Shown here in pieces: positions 9,216 to 18,861 of a stretch of 32,490 nucleotides of DNA. A program made the position numbers and the translations under genes. Source of the DNA: Gammaproteobacteria bacterium (lineage in GTDB: Bacteria > Pseudomonadota > Gammaproteobacteria > Chromatiales > Chromatiaceae). Position 1 is the stretch's first letter; each line of letters begins with the position of its first letter. The stretch is from assembly GCA_007135625.1 (NCBI GenBank), contig SLIM01000228.1:1-32490 (forward strand). The letters are read 5' to 3'. The notes below the pieces were generated by a model, which worked only from the letters and a program-made list of their open reading frames with translations, ran no database searches and was not told where the DNA came from.

Positions 9216-11912
9216 ATGTCCTATAACTACAGCCATCTTTCCACCGGTTTGAAAGGATTGGATCGAGTCATCAAGGGGCTGATTCCCGGTGATAACATTG
9301 TCTGGCAGGTGCGTGATAGTAGCGAGTATCACTATTTTGTCCGCGCCTACTCAGCCGCTGCCAAGCGTAAAAACCAGCGCCTCATCTACTTCCGTTTTGC
9401 CTCCCATCCCCCCTTACTCGATCCCGTCGCCTTTCCCCAAGCGGAAATTCATACCCCAGACCCAGAGGCAGGCTTTGAGCCTTTCATTAACCAAGTTCAT
9501 GAAACCATTAAGTGCAATGGCCACGGTGGGTACTATATTTTTGACTCCCTGAGCGAGCTCTCCAACTCCTGGTACAGTGACCGAATGTTGGGCAACTTTT
9601 TTATGCTCACCTGCCCCTATCTGTTGGACATGGAGGCCCTCGCCTACTTTGCCCTGCTGCGCGACCACCACTCCTATAATGCGCTCACGCCGGTGCATAA
9701 CACCGCCCAGGTGATTTTTGATGTCTACCAGAACCGGGATACCCTCTATATCCATCCCCTCAAGGCCCAGCAGCGCTACTCGGCCACCATGTTTATGCTC
9801 CATGCCCACCACGAAGGGGAGTTTACGCCGGTAACCAATAGTGCCTTAAACTCAGAGATCCTCTCCTTTACCCCCTTCAAAAGCCGAGACCATGCCTTTG
9901 AAGAGCGAGATCGCTGGCACCGCTATTTTGTCGAGGCTACCCGCACCGTTGGTCTGCTCAAAGAGAAACATTGCCCCCCATCGTGCGCCAAGAGCGAGGA
10001 GGAGCTGAAGCATTTGCGGCGGCTCTTGGCGATGATGGTTACGCGCAATGAACGTATTCAGGAGTTAGCCGCCCGCTATTTTGAGATCGACGACCTCTTG
10101 GATATTGGCGAGCGGATGATCGGTACCGGCCTGATTGGCGGCAAGGCCACCGGGATGCTGCTCTCTCGTGCAATTATCTGCAAGGAGGCTCCAGAGCTGC
10201 GGGATGTGCTGGAGATCCACGACTCTTTTTATGTCGGTTCTGATGTTTTTTATACCTACATGGTGATCAATGGCTGCTGGTGGATTCGCCGCCAACAGAA
10301 GGATACCGAAACTCTTTTGGGGGTTGCCGAGTATGCCCGGCGGGTGATCTTGACGGGTAAGTTTCCGGAGGATATTGTCAAAAAACTCGCCGATATGCTC
10401 GACTATTTCGGACAGTCACCGATTATTGTCCGCTCCAGCAGTCTGTTGGAGGATAACTACGGCAACGCTTTTTCCGGTAAGTATGAATCGGTCTTCTGTC
10501 CCAACCAAGGCTCCAGTGAACGCCGCCTTAACAATCTGCTGACCGCAATTAAGTTGGTCTATGCCAGCACCCTTAGCGAACAGGCCCTTCGCTATCGGGA
10601 GCAGATGGGGATCTTGGATAAGGATGAGCAGATGTCCCTGCTGATTCAGCGAGTGAGCGGTGATCTGCACGGCAACTACTTTTTTCCTGCTTTGGGTGGG
10701 GTGGGTTACTCCTATAATCCTTATGTGTGGCATGAAGCGATTGAGCCAGAAGCCGGTGTGATTCGCGTTGTTTATGGCATGGGAACCCGTGCTGTTGATC
10801 GCTCCGACGACGACTATACCCGCATTGCAGCTCTTAACGCCCCAGACAAGCGGCCCGAGAGCGGTATGGACGAAGTGCGCCGTTTTTCCCAAAAATGGGT
10901 CGATGCCATCGATCTCACCGCCAACCGTTTGTTGCCGGTGGACTTTAGCGAGATCTCCCGCTTTAGTCCCAAACAGGAGTTAACTATGGCCGCCTCGCTC
11001 GATGAGCAGAGCGGCTCCTACTACATCAGCTTCGACGGCCTGTTTAAACAGAGTTCTTTTATTGCCCATATACGAACGATCTTAGAGGTCTTGGAGCGCT
11101 CCTATCAGTATCCAGTAGATATTGAGTTTACCCTCAACTTCACTGGCGAGGAGGGCTGTAAAAGTTTAGCGGCCACTAAGGAGCAGCGGGGGGAGACGAT
11201 GCTCTCCTGTGATCTCATTAACTATCGCATTAACTTGGTGCAGTGCCGTCCCTTTGAGGTGCGAAAACAGGAACCGAGTACCTTGGTCTCGGTCACCGCC
11301 CCGGCGGATCATCAAGTTCTGCTCTCTAGCGAACAGGGAACGGTGATCGGCCGCAACCATAGCCTCCATCCACGGCGGGTGGTCTTGGTCTCGACCACTG
11401 CCTACGGCCTGCTGGGGGTGCCGGATAAGCATTTGGTGGCCCGCGCCATTGGTAAGATCATGCGGGCAACGCCTAAGGAGATCGCTACCGTCTTAATCGG
11501 GCCAGGCCGCTGGGGTACCAGCACGGTCTCTTTGGGTATTCCCGTCGCCTTTTCGGAGATTTGCCAGGCGGCTTGTATCTGTGAGGTGGTGACCATGCAC
11601 CAGGGGCTGATCCCGGATGTCTCTTTGGGAACGCATTTTTTCAATGATTTAGTGGAGTTCGATATTCTCTACCTCGCTTTTTATCCGAAACGTTCCGGCT
11701 CGCTTTTTAGTCCCGATTTTCTCAAAAATTTTCGTAATCGTTTTGCAGAGCTGGTGCCAGAGCCTGAGTATCGAGCGCTGGAGGAGATGATCACCGTGGT
11801 CGATTTTGACCCGCAGGAGATGGTACTCTCTAGCGATATTGTTACCCAGAGTTATCGCTTGTTTCGCACTCTGGACGAGGCGGGGGAGGGTGATCAGCGC
11901 GCTATAAGCTGA
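9216..11912 (+). CDS. PEP/pyruvate-binding domain protein (PPDK N-terminal-like) with degenerate KaiC/RecA-like N-terminus
   Basis: ATG 9216 (MSYNYSHLSTGLKGLDRVIKGLIPGDNIVWQV). GLIGGKATGMLLSRAII, SPIIVRSSSLLEDNYGNAFSGKYESVF and RYREQMGILDKDEQMSLLIQ match the PPDK/PEP-synthase ATP-binding domain; C-terminal VLIGPGRWGTSTVSLGIPVAFSEI. Confidence 0.85.
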   Translation: MSYNYSHLSTGLKGLDRVIKGLIPGDNIVWQVRDSSEYHYFVRAYSAAAKRKNQRLIYFRFASHPPLLDPVAFPQAEIHTPDPEAGFEPFINQVHETIKCNGHGGYYIFDSLSELSNSWYSDRMLGNFFMLTCPYLLDMEALAYFALLRDHHSYNALTPVHNTAQVIFDVYQNRDTLYIHPLKAQQRYSATMFMLHAHHEGEFTPVTNSALNSEILSFTPFKSRDHAFEERDRWHRYFVEATRTVGLLKEKHCPPSCAKSEEELKHLRRLLAMMVTRNERIQELAARYFEIDDLLDIGERMIGTGLIGGKATGMLLSRAIICKEAPELRDVLEIHDSFYVGSDVFYTYMVINGCWWIRRQQKDTETLLGVAEYARRVILTGKFPEDIVKKLADMLDYFGQSPIIVRSSSLLEDNYGNAFSGKYESVFCPNQGSSERRLNNLLTAIKLVYASTLSEQALRYREQMGILDKDEQMSLLIQRVSGDLHGNYFFPALGGVGYSYNPYVWHEAIEPEAGVIRVVYGMGTRAVDRSDDDYTRIAALNAPDKRPESGMDEVRRFSQKWVDAIDLTANRLLPVDFSEISRFSPKQELTMAASLDEQSGSYYISFDGLFKQSSFIAHIRTILEVLERSYQYPVDIEFTLNFTGEEGCKSLAATKEQRGETMLSCDLINYRINLVQCRPFEVRKQEPSTLVSVTAPADHQVLLSSEQGTVIGRNHSLHPRRVVLVSTTAYGLLGVPDKHLVARAIGKIMRATPKEIATVLIGPGRWGTSTVSLGIPVAFSEICQAACICEVVTMHQGLIPDVSLGTHFFNDLVEFDILYLAFYPKRSGSLFSPDFLKNFRNRFAELVPEPEYRALEEMITVVDFDPQEMVLSSDIVTQSYRLFRTLDEAGEGDQRAIS

Positions 11913-11966
11913 AGGGTGCGGCTCTCTACCATTGAAACAGATCAACAAAAAACAATTTACTATTGG

Positions 11967-12073
11967 CCTTGATCGTCGTTCCGGCCACCTTGACCGCTCA
12001 CAGCGAAAGTCCCGCCGTAAGTGGCTGAAGTCCTTGGGGGCGAAATGCCTCAACTAACACTCTCCGATCAAGG
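11967..12073 (-). repeat. MITE-like element, right copy (inverted relative to left copy)
   Basis: Starts CCTTGATCG, ends CGATCAAGG; reverse complement aligns to 7558-7662 with about 9 substitutions and 2 one-base indels by eye. Confidence 0.8.
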
Positions 12074-12183
12074 TGCTGGCCGCTGCGCCCGATTTCTACC
12101 TGCTCACTCCGATTTCGCTTTGATGGCGGGAGGATATTCCATGGATCTTACATTTGATTCGATGACTGGGGTTGTAAGTTGCA

Positions 12184-12215
12184 ACCGTGAGGTGCCAAGT
12201 GTAGCGCCTCACGGT
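12184..12215 (+). other. Strong stem-loop upstream of pyruvate carboxylase subunit A gene
   Basis: ACCGTGAGGTGC-caagtgta-GCGCCTCACGGT, 12 bp stem with one T-G pair, 8 nt loop. Confidence 0.5.
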
Positions 12216-12370
12216 AGCGGATCGATTCGCTCCGAGGTGCCGCCGTTGCGCCGCTAAGCGGATGGCCCTCTGGGTGGCTGTCACCTGCGTTCAGCTCGTG
12301 ATAGAGTTGCACTGCTGCATGGAAAGCTGTATTTTAGTCGCTAACTAGAGCTGCCCCTCCGGAGGTTTAT

Positions 12371-13789
12371 GTGTTTCGCAAGATTCTAATCGCCAACCGT
12401 GGAGAGATCGCGGTTCGGATTATTCGTGCCTGTAATGAAATGGGAATTCGCTCGGTCGCCATCTTTTCTGAGGCGGATCGTCACTCCCTGCATGTCAAAA
12501 AGGCCGATGAGTCCTACTGTGTCGGTAGTGACCCGCTGGCTGGTTACCTTAACGTCTACCAGATTGTCAACCTCGCCAAGGCGACCGGGTGCGATGCGAT
12601 CCACCCCGGCTACGGGTTCCTCTCCGAAAATCCGATGCTCGCCGAAGCTGCGGCGCGGCGCGGTATCGCCTTCATCGGTCCTAGCCCGGAGGTGATCGCC
12701 CGCATGGGCGACAAAACCGAGGCCCGCTTTGCTATGCAGAAGGCGGGGGTGCCGGTCACCCCTGGTTCTGATGGCAACGTCAAGAGCGAGGAGGATGCGC
12801 TGGTAATCGCCGAACAGCTCGGTTATCCGGTGATGCTCAAAGCCACCTCTGGCGGGGGAGGGCGCGGGATTCGTCGCTGCGACAGCGCCGCCGATCTGCG
12901 CCGCAACTACGAGCGGGTCATCTCTGAGGCGACTAAGGCGTTCGGTCGCGCCGATGTCTTTCTCGAAAAGTGCGTGGTTAATCCGCGCCACATTGAGGTG
13001 CAGATCCTCGCCGACCACCACGGCAATACCATCCATCTCTATGAGCGCGACTGCTCGATTCAGCGCCGCAACCAGAAGCTGATTGAGATCGCCCCCTCGC
13101 CTCAGCTTGACGAGGCGCAGCGCCACTACATTGGCGGACTCGCGGTTATCGCCTCAAAGGCGGTCGGCTACACCAACGCAGGAACTGTTGAGTTTCTGAT
13201 GGATAGTGAGGATCGCTTCTACTTTATGGAGATGAATACTCGGGTGCAGGTTGAGCATACCATCACCGAGACCATCACCGGGGTGGATATCGTGGTTGAG
13301 CAGATTCGCATCGCCTACGGCCTGGAGCTGCGCTTTCGGCAAGATCAGGTGAGCATTCGCGGCTACGCCATCCAGTTTCGCATTAACGCCGAAGACCCCA
13401 AGAACAACTTCCTTCCCTCCTTCGGGCGCATCTCCCGCTACTACGCCCCGGGTGGCCCGGGGGTGCGGGTCGATACCGCTATTTACACCGGTTATACGGT
13501 GCCGCCTCACTACGACTCGATGCTCGCTAAGGTGATCGTCTGGGCGTTGCACTGGGATGATGTAGTGCGGCGCGGCCAGCGGGCGTTGCAGGATATGGGG
13601 GTCTTTGGGGTGCGCACTACCATCCCCTACTACCTTGAAATCCTGCACTCCGAGGAGTTTAACAAAGCGCACTTTAATACCGGCTTTGTCGAGGCCCATC
13701 CCGAGCTGACCGGTTACTCCTGCAAGCGCCGTCGCGAAGATCTCGCCGTGGCCCTGGCAGCAGCGATCGTCGCCCATGCAGGACTCTAG
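12371..13789 (+). CDS. pycA: Biotin carboxylase subunit of two-subunit pyruvate carboxylase (PycA/AccC-type)
   Basis: GTG start 12371; MFRKILIANRGEIAVRIIRACNEMGIRSVAIFSEADR, ATSGGGGRGIRRC, FLEKCVVNPRHIEVQI, FMEMNTRVQVEHTITE; directly upstream of an OadA/PycB gene. Confidence 0.92.
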   Translation: MFRKILIANRGEIAVRIIRACNEMGIRSVAIFSEADRHSLHVKKADESYCVGSDPLAGYLNVYQIVNLAKATGCDAIHPGYGFLSENPMLAEAAARRGIAFIGPSPEVIARMGDKTEARFAMQKAGVPVTPGSDGNVKSEEDALVIAEQLGYPVMLKATSGGGGRGIRRCDSAADLRRNYERVISEATKAFGRADVFLEKCVVNPRHIEVQILADHHGNTIHLYERDCSIQRRNQKLIEIAPSPQLDEAQRHYIGGLAVIASKAVGYTNAGTVEFLMDSEDRFYFMEMNTRVQVEHTITETITGVDIVVEQIRIAYGLELRFRQDQVSIRGYAIQFRINAEDPKNNFLPSFGRISRYYAPGGPGVRVDTAIYTGYTVPPHYDSMLAKVIVWALHWDDVVRRGQRALQDMGVFGVRTTIPYYLEILHSEEFNKAHFNTGFVEAHPELTGYSCKRRREDLAVALAAAIVAHAGL

Positions 13790-13871
13790 CGGGGCAGGCG
13801 AAACCCCATTCTGGTGGCGGGGCTGAACCCCCGCGCACTGAACCTAATTGCGTATCCAAGAGGTACTTATT

Positions 13872-15692
13872 ATGCCCAAGGTCCACATCTCCGAACTGGT
13901 ACTGCGTGACGGCCACCAATCGCTCCTTGCGACCCGTATGCGCACCGAAGACATGCTTCCCATCTGCTCCAAACTCGATGCCGTCGGCTACTGGTCGCTG
14001 GAGTGCTGGGGCGGAGCCACCTTTGATGCTTGTGTCCGCTTCCTGCGCGAAGATCCCTGGGAGCGGCTGCGCAAGCTGCGCGAGGCGCTCCCCAATACCC
14101 GTTTGCAGATGCTGCTGCGTGGCCAGAACCTGCTCGGCTACCGCCACTACTCCGACGATGTGGTACGCGCCTTCGTGGCGCGAGCGGCGGAGAACGGCAT
14201 GGATGTCTTCCGTATTTTTGATGCGCTGAACGATCTGCGCAACCTCAAGACCGCGATTGAGGCGACCAAAAAGGCGGGTAAACATGCCCAGGGGACGATC
14301 AGCTACACCACCAGTCCAGTCCACAGTATCAAGGCTTTCGTGCAGCAGGCCAAGGAGCTGGAGGCGATGGGGTGTGATTCGCTGGTGGTCAAGGATATGG
14401 CGGGACTGCTCACCCCCTACATTACCGCTGAACTCTACAAGGCTATCGCCGATACCGTCTCCCTGCCGCTCCATCTGCACACCCACGCTACCGCCGGGCT
14501 GGCCGAGATGTGCCACCTTAAGGCGATTGAGAATGGCTGTACCCATATTGACACCGTCATCTCGGCTCTCGCTGGCGGCACCAGCCACGCTCCCACTGAG
14601 AGCATGGTCGCAGCACTGCGCGGCACCGAGTACGATAGCGGTATCGACCTCGAACAGGTGCAGCAGATCGGGGTCTACTTTCATCTGGTTCGCAAAAAGT
14701 ATCATCAGTTTGAGAGTGACTTTACCGGTGTCGATACGCGGGTGCAGGTTAATCAGGTGCCGGGCGGTATGATCTCCAACCTTGCTAACCAGCTCAAGGA
14801 GCAGAGTGCGATTGATCGCATGGGCGAGGTGTTGAACGAGATTCCGGTTGTGCGCAAAGATCTCGGCTACCCGCCGCTGGTCACTCCCACCTCGCAAATT
14901 GTCGGTACCCAGGCGGTGCTCAATGTCCTCACCGGCAAGCGCTACCAGACTATCACCAATGAGGTGAAGCGCTACCTGCAAGGGGGCTACGGCAAGGCTC
15001 CAGCGACGGTCAATCCGACGCTGCAACAGCAGGCGGTCGGCAATGAGGAGCTGATTGAGTGCCGTCCCGCTGATCTGCTCCCGCCCGAGCTGGAGCGGCT
15101 ACGCGAGGAGGTCAACGGCCTCGCTCGCTCGGAGGAGGATGTTCTGACCTACGCGATGTTCCCCGATGTCGCCCGTAGCTATCTGCAGCAGCGGGCCGAT
15201 GGCACCCTTCAGCCCGAGCCGCTGGAGCCGCCGCAGCAGGTGGGAGAGGCGCAACACGTCCCGACGGAGTTTAATGTCGTACTGCATGGCGAGAGCTACC
15301 GTATTAAGGTCACCGGAGCCGGTCACCGAGGACACCCTAACCGTCAGATGTATTTTACTGTCGATGGGATCCCCGAGGAGCTGGTTCTTGAAACCCTTGA
15401 CGAGCTACCGCTTAATGGCCAGGGGGCAGCGGGGAGTAAGACGACCAGTGAGAGTGGTCGTCCCCGTCCCACTAAGCCGGGCCACGTCACCACTTCCATG
15501 CCGGGAAATATTGTCGATGTTTTGGTTGCCGAGGGGGATACGGTGGAGGCTGGCCAGCCGCTGCTGATCACCGAGGCGATGAAGATGGAGACCGAGATTC
15601 AGGCCCCGATTAGCGGCACCGTAGCCAAAATCTATGTCGCCAAAGGCGATAATGTGAATCCCAATGAAGCGCTATTAGAGATTGAGGGGTAA
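13872..15692 (+). CDS. pycB: Pyruvate carboxylase subunit B / oxaloacetate decarboxylase alpha-type, biotinylated
   Basis: ATG 13872 with aagagg RBS; LVLRDGHQSLLATRMRTEDMLPI (carboxyltransferase), C-terminal biotinyl motif EAMKMETEI. Confidence 0.93.
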   Translation: MPKVHISELVLRDGHQSLLATRMRTEDMLPICSKLDAVGYWSLECWGGATFDACVRFLREDPWERLRKLREALPNTRLQMLLRGQNLLGYRHYSDDVVRAFVARAAENGMDVFRIFDALNDLRNLKTAIEATKKAGKHAQGTISYTTSPVHSIKAFVQQAKELEAMGCDSLVVKDMAGLLTPYITAELYKAIADTVSLPLHLHTHATAGLAEMCHLKAIENGCTHIDTVISALAGGTSHAPTESMVAALRGTEYDSGIDLEQVQQIGVYFHLVRKKYHQFESDFTGVDTRVQVNQVPGGMISNLANQLKEQSAIDRMGEVLNEIPVVRKDLGYPPLVTPTSQIVGTQAVLNVLTGKRYQTITNEVKRYLQGGYGKAPATVNPTLQQQAVGNEELIECRPADLLPPELERLREEVNGLARSEEDVLTYAMFPDVARSYLQQRADGTLQPEPLEPPQQVGEAQHVPTEFNVVLHGESYRIKVTGAGHRGHPNRQMYFTVDGIPEELVLETLDELPLNGQGAAGSKTTSESGRPRPTKPGHVTTSMPGNIVDVLVAEGDTVEAGQPLLITEAMKMETEIQAPISGTVAKIYVAKGDNVNPNEALLEIEG

Positions 15693-15797
15693 ATAGAGCA
15701 GGGGAGGGAGTGCGGGGGTAGAGGGGAGCGTTATAAGGGGTGAAAAGTAGGTTGATGATGCGCATTTTATAGGTTGTCCAGGCGTAAGGAGAGAACG

Positions 15798-16415
15798 ATG
15801 AGTGGCGAAAAGAGAGAGCACTGGGAAAAGGTCTACAGTGAGCGGCAGGCGGATGAGGTGAGCTGGTATCAGCGCCACCCCGAATTCTCTCTGGAGCTGA
15901 TTCGCGCCACTGGGATCTCCCTTGATGCGGCACTGATTGATGTCGGCGGCGGTGCGTCACGGCTGATTGATAGTCTTTTGGAGAAGGGGTATAGCGACCT
16001 GAGCGTTCTCGATATCGCCGCCGCCGCGCTCCAGCAGACCCAGCAGCGCCTCGGCCCCATCAGCCAGCGGGTCACCTGGCTGGAGGGGGATGTCACTCGC
16101 TTTCGTGCAACACGTCCCTACGCATTATGGCATGATCGCGCCGTGTTTCACTTTCTGACCGCAGCCGAAGAGCGCCAGCGCTACCTGGAGGTGCTCAAGG
16201 CCGCACTCCCCCCCGGCGGCCACCTGATCATGGCTACCTTTGCTCCAGATGGCCCGACCCACTGCAGCAACCTACCGGTCGAGCGCTACGATGCTCCCCG
16301 TATCGAGGCGACCCTCGGCAGTGACTTCACTCTCCAGGAGTGGCGCAGCGAAGCCCACACCACCCCCCGCGACACCGTACAGCACTTTCTCTACTTTCGT
16401 TTTAGGCGAGCATGA
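15798..16415 (+). CDS. Class I SAM-dependent methyltransferase
   Basis: ATG 15798; HWEKVYSERQADEVSWYQ, LIDVGGGASRLIDSLLEKGYSDLSVLDIAAAAL (motif I), GGHLIMATFAPDGP. Confidence 0.88.
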   Translation: MSGEKREHWEKVYSERQADEVSWYQRHPEFSLELIRATGISLDAALIDVGGGASRLIDSLLEKGYSDLSVLDIAAAALQQTQQRLGPISQRVTWLEGDVTRFRATRPYALWHDRAVFHFLTAAEERQRYLEVLKAALPPGGHLIMATFAPDGPTHCSNLPVERYDAPRIEATLGSDFTLQEWRSEAHTTPRDTVQHFLYFRFRRA

Positions 16416-16582
16416 GCAGGCGTAATGGGCTGTGCTATAGGGCAACTATCCGGCAGGCTCTAACGGAGAGGGGGAAAATGAGCGAACTTACCTTTAACCG
16501 ACTTTCAGCCGCCCTATCCTCCCCCCCCATCCTCTGCTAAAATAGCCGTTTCTAGGCGACAACCAGACTGGCGAGGCGACCC

Positions 16583-17851
16583 ATGACCGAAACCACCACC
16601 GACATTCAACGCTATGTAACCGAAATCGGTAGCAACGCCCGCAACGCCTCCCGGCGACTTGCAGCGGCCACTACCCACGAAAAAAACCGCGCCTTGGAGG
16701 AGATCGCCACCGCCCTCGACCAATCCCGCCCACAGCTCCAACAGGAGAATCAGAAAGATCTTCGGGCTGGAGCGGAACGCGGTCTCGATGCCGCGCTCCT
16801 CGACCGCCTCGAACTGACCCCCGCACGCATCGACTCCATGCTCGAAGGTGTCCGCCAAATCGCCGCGCTACCCGACCCCATCGGCGAGATCTTCGGCATG
16901 AACTACCGCCCCAGCGGCATTCAGGTTGGACGTATGCGCGTCCCCCTCGGCGTGGTCGGCATTATCTACGAATCGCGCCCCAACGTCACCGCCGATGCCG
17001 CCGCGCTCTGCCTCAAATCGGGCAACGCCAGCGTGCTGCGCGGCGGCTCCGAAGCACTCCACTCCAACCAAGCCATCGCCACCGCCGTGCGCCAGGGGAT
17101 TAGCCGTGCGGGCCTCCCTGCCGATGCCGTCCAGGTGATCGCCACTACCGACCGCGCCGTGGTCGGTGAGATGATCGCGATGCCCCAATTTATCGATGTC
17201 ATCATCCCGCGTGGCGGAAAAGGACTGATCGAACGGATCGCCCAGGGGGCGCGGGTGCCGGTGATCAAACACCTCGACGGCATCTGCCACCTCTACATCG
17301 ACGACCAGGCCGACCCGGCCAAGGCACTGCGCCTCGCCATCAACGCCAAAACCCAGCGCTACGGCACCTGCAACACCCTCGAAACCCTGCTCGTCCATCA
17401 GCAGATCGCCGCGACCATTCTCCCCCCCCTCGCCGATGCTTTCCGCGAACAGGGAGTCGAGCTGCGCGGCTGCCCCGCTACCCGCCAGCAGATCGACTGC
17501 AACCCCGCCAGCGAAGAGGACTGGCACACCGAATACCTCGCTCCTATCCTCTCCATTCGCCTCGTTGATGACCTCGATAGCGCGATGCAGCACATCAACC
17601 ACTACGGCTCCCACCACACCGACACCATTGTTACCGAAAACTACAGCCGCGCCCGCCAATTCCTTCGCGAAGTGGACTCCAGCTCGGTGATGGTCAACGC
17701 CTCCACCCGCTTCGCTGACGGCTTCGAATATGGCCTGGGTGCCGAAATCGGCATCTCCACCGATAAGTTTCATGCGCGTGGCCCGGTCGGACTGGAGGGA
17801 CTCACCTCGGTGAAGTTCATCGTCCTTGGCGACGGCCACATTCGCGAGTAG
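16583..17851 (+). CDS. proA: Gamma-glutamyl phosphate reductase
   Basis: 422 aa; [94 protein letters not shown]. Confidence 0.98.
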   Translation: MTETTTDIQRYVTEIGSNARNASRRLAAATTHEKNRALEEIATALDQSRPQLQQENQKDLRAGAERGLDAALLDRLELTPARIDSMLEGVRQIAALPDPIGEIFGMNYRPSGIQVGRMRVPLGVVGIIYESRPNVTADAAALCLKSGNASVLRGGSEALHSNQAIATAVRQGISRAGLPADAVQVIATTDRAVVGEMIAMPQFIDVIIPRGGKGLIERIAQGARVPVIKHLDGICHLYIDDQADPAKALRLAINAKTQRYGTCNTLETLLVHQQIAATILPPLADAFREQGVELRGCPATRQQIDCNPASEEDWHTEYLAPILSIRLVDDLDSAMQHINHYGSHHTDTIVTENYSRARQFLREVDSSSVMVNASTRFADGFEYGLGAEIGISTDKFHARGPVGLEGLTSVKFIVLGDGHIRE

Positions 17852-17876
17852 GGCAGGGCGCAGCAGGGGAGGGGAG

Positions 17877-18812
17877 GTGATTCAGGTTAACGCCGTAACT
17901 CGAAACTACGGCACCTTTAAGGCGGTTGATCGAGTCTCCTTCACCATTCAGCGGGGGGAGATCGTCGGCCTGTTGGGACACAACGGTGCCGGCAAAACCA
18001 CCATAATGAAAATGCTCACCGGCTACCTGGAGCCGAGCAGCGGAGAGATCGAGCTGGCCGGCCAAAAGCGCAACGCTGACCCTGCAAATGCCCGTCGCCT
18101 GATCGGCTACCTCCCGGAAAACTGCCCGCTCTACCGCGAAATGAGCGCCATTGACACCCTCGAATACCGCGCTGCACTCTACCTCCTCACCGCGCAACAG
18201 CGGCGCACCGCGATTCGCGATGCACTCACCCGCACCGGCCTGCAAGCGCGAGCGCTCGACCCCATCGCCACCCTCTCACGCGGTCTGCGCCAGCGCGTCG
18301 GGGTTGCCCAAGCGATCCTCCACCGCCCGCAAATCCTGATTCTCGACGAACCGACCAGCGGACTCGACCCGCTACAGATCGAACAGATGCGCAACCTCAT
18401 TCGCGACCTCGCAAGCGAAGCCACCATCATCCTCTCCACCCACATCCTGCAGGAAGTACAAGCCACCTGCGACCGCGTCATTATCCTCCGCCAAGGACGC
18501 AAAGTTCTCGACGACCGCCTTGAGTCGCTACAAACCGGAGCCGCGCTACAGCTCCGCAGCGACATCTCCCCCGATCAGCTCACGCAACTGCGCAACGAAC
18601 TTCCCGAAATCGAAGGGTACCAGCAGCTCCCGAGCGCCTCCCCCGGCCACCACTACACGCTACAGCTCACCTGCGACAGCGACCACGCCGCCCCCCGTAT
18701 CGCTCAACGCATCATCGAGCAGGGGCATCGCCTCTACGCCCTCACCCCCGAAAGCCGTAACCTAGAGACCATCTTTCGCGACAGCGCTAACGCCGCCCCC
18801 GCAGAGCGCTGA
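17877..18812 (+). CDS. ABC transporter ATP-binding protein (GldA/NosF-type)
   Basis: GTG 17877 (VIQVNAVTRNYGTFKAVDRVSF); Walker A GHNGAGKTT, signature LSRGLRQRVGVAQAI, Walker B ILILDEPTSGLDP. Confidence 0.93.
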   Translation: MIQVNAVTRNYGTFKAVDRVSFTIQRGEIVGLLGHNGAGKTTIMKMLTGYLEPSSGEIELAGQKRNADPANARRLIGYLPENCPLYREMSAIDTLEYRAALYLLTAQQRRTAIRDALTRTGLQARALDPIATLSRGLRQRVGVAQAILHRPQILILDEPTSGLDPLQIEQMRNLIRDLASEATIILSTHILQEVQATCDRVIILRQGRKVLDDRLESLQTGAALQLRSDISPDQLTQLRNELPEIEGYQQLPSASPGHHYTLQLTCDSDHAAPRIAQRIIEQGHRLYALTPESRNLETIFRDSANAAPAER

Positions 18813-18861
18813 GACGGCACCGTTCGAATCTACCGCCTAGTCTATTGCAAGGAAAAAGACC

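Noticed and set aside
13817-13834. GCGGGG-CTGAAC-CCCCGC hairpin between pycA and pycB
   Set aside because: Short, GC-rich, expected by chance in this genome; no supporting evidence.
13674-15026. 450 aa minus-strand ORF antisense to pycA/pycB
   Set aside because: Spans two confidently identified genes; composition typical of antisense frames.
16868-17839. 323 aa Gly/Val/Asp-rich minus-strand ORF
   Set aside because: Antisense to proA; no domain.
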